Positions 5,903 to 5,970 of a stretch of DNA of 5,970 bases are shown here, piece after piece. This DNA is from Planctomycetaceae bacterium (GTDB taxonomy: Bacteria; Planctomycetota; Planctomycetia; Pirellulales; Thermoguttaceae), in NCBI GenBank assembly GCA_031282385.1, contig JAITDV010000458.1, forward strand, positions 1-5,970. Reading direction: 5' to 3'. The notes beneath the pieces are model-generated. The model was not told where the DNA came from, made no database searches, and was given only the letters and a program-made list of their open reading frames with translations. Each line of letters opens with the position of its first letter. Position 1 is the first letter of the stretch. The position numbers and the translations under genes are program-made.

Positions 5903-5970
5903 TAACTGTTGCAATAATTATCGTTACAATAACACAACAACAAATAATCAATAGAGTTTTCCAAATTATT
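5899..5970 (+). CDS. Possible start of a gene running off the right edge
   Basis: From ATG 5899 the frame stays open for 24 codons to the window end, while the other two forward frames contain stops. The visible N-terminus, MITVAIIIVTITQQQ, is hydrophobic and then glutamine-rich, as in a short membrane segment. The ATG overlaps the preceding stop (ATGA), and a GGAGG lies 29 bases upstream, which fits re-initiation. Too short to identify; it may be chance in AT-rich DNA. Confidence 0.25.
   Translation, partial: MITVAIIIVTITQQQIINRVFQII

Noticed and set aside
1..5970. CRISPR arrays, tRNA or rRNA genes, transposases, toxin-antitoxin or phage genes
   Set aside because: I looked for regular spaced repeats, tRNA-like cloverleaf segments and mobile-element protein motifs on both strands and saw none.

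Overview
The window is AT-rich and gene-poor, and all three well-supported genes lie on the plus strand: (1) an Hsp70/DnaK-family chaperone at 733-2574, (2) a small zinc-ribbon protein at 2582-2896, seven bases after it, and (3) a large, apparently exported 839-residue protein of unknown function at 3194-5713. The third protein gives the best clue to the organism. Its second half carries blocks (a 'TDFDGLPL' segment, a 'VHESAIN' segment, a C-terminal 'GWFAIAL' stretch) that I recall from conserved hypothetical proteins of Planctomycetota, especially Pirellula-like genomes. The low GC would be unusual for that order, so a host- or gut-associated or otherwise reduced planctomycete lineage is a reasonable but unproven guess. 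No database search was possible.

Layout. Bases 1-732 hold no convincing gene. They contain a GC-rich hairpin repeat at the left edge, a perfect 18-bp tandem duplication at 446-481, an imperfect inverted repeat at 579-602, and an odd dnaK leader. In that leader a good Shine-Dalgarno serves a five-codon minicistron instead of the chaperone start, and a 7-bp tandem repeat runs into the chaperone start codon. Genes 1 and 2 form a tight two-gene operon. Bases 2897-3193 are non-coding: first very AT- and T-rich, then abruptly GC-rich over about 65 bases before gene 3, which has a clear ribosome binding site. After gene 3, bases 5714-5970 hold only weak coding signals: a chain of short ORFs joined by two ATGA overlaps, ending in a frame still open at the window edge.

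How the parts may work together. The Hsp70 has an intact ATPase core but a diverged substrate-binding domain, and no J-protein or GrpE lies nearby. The coupled zinc-ribbon protein is therefore a candidate dedicated partner. Both proteins share a short helical motif near their C-termini (K..-A..-Q.GN....A..L...L), the most intriguing unexplained signal here. Gene 3 is separated by a long intergenic region and probably has its own promoter; a functional link to the chaperone pair is not shown by the sequence.
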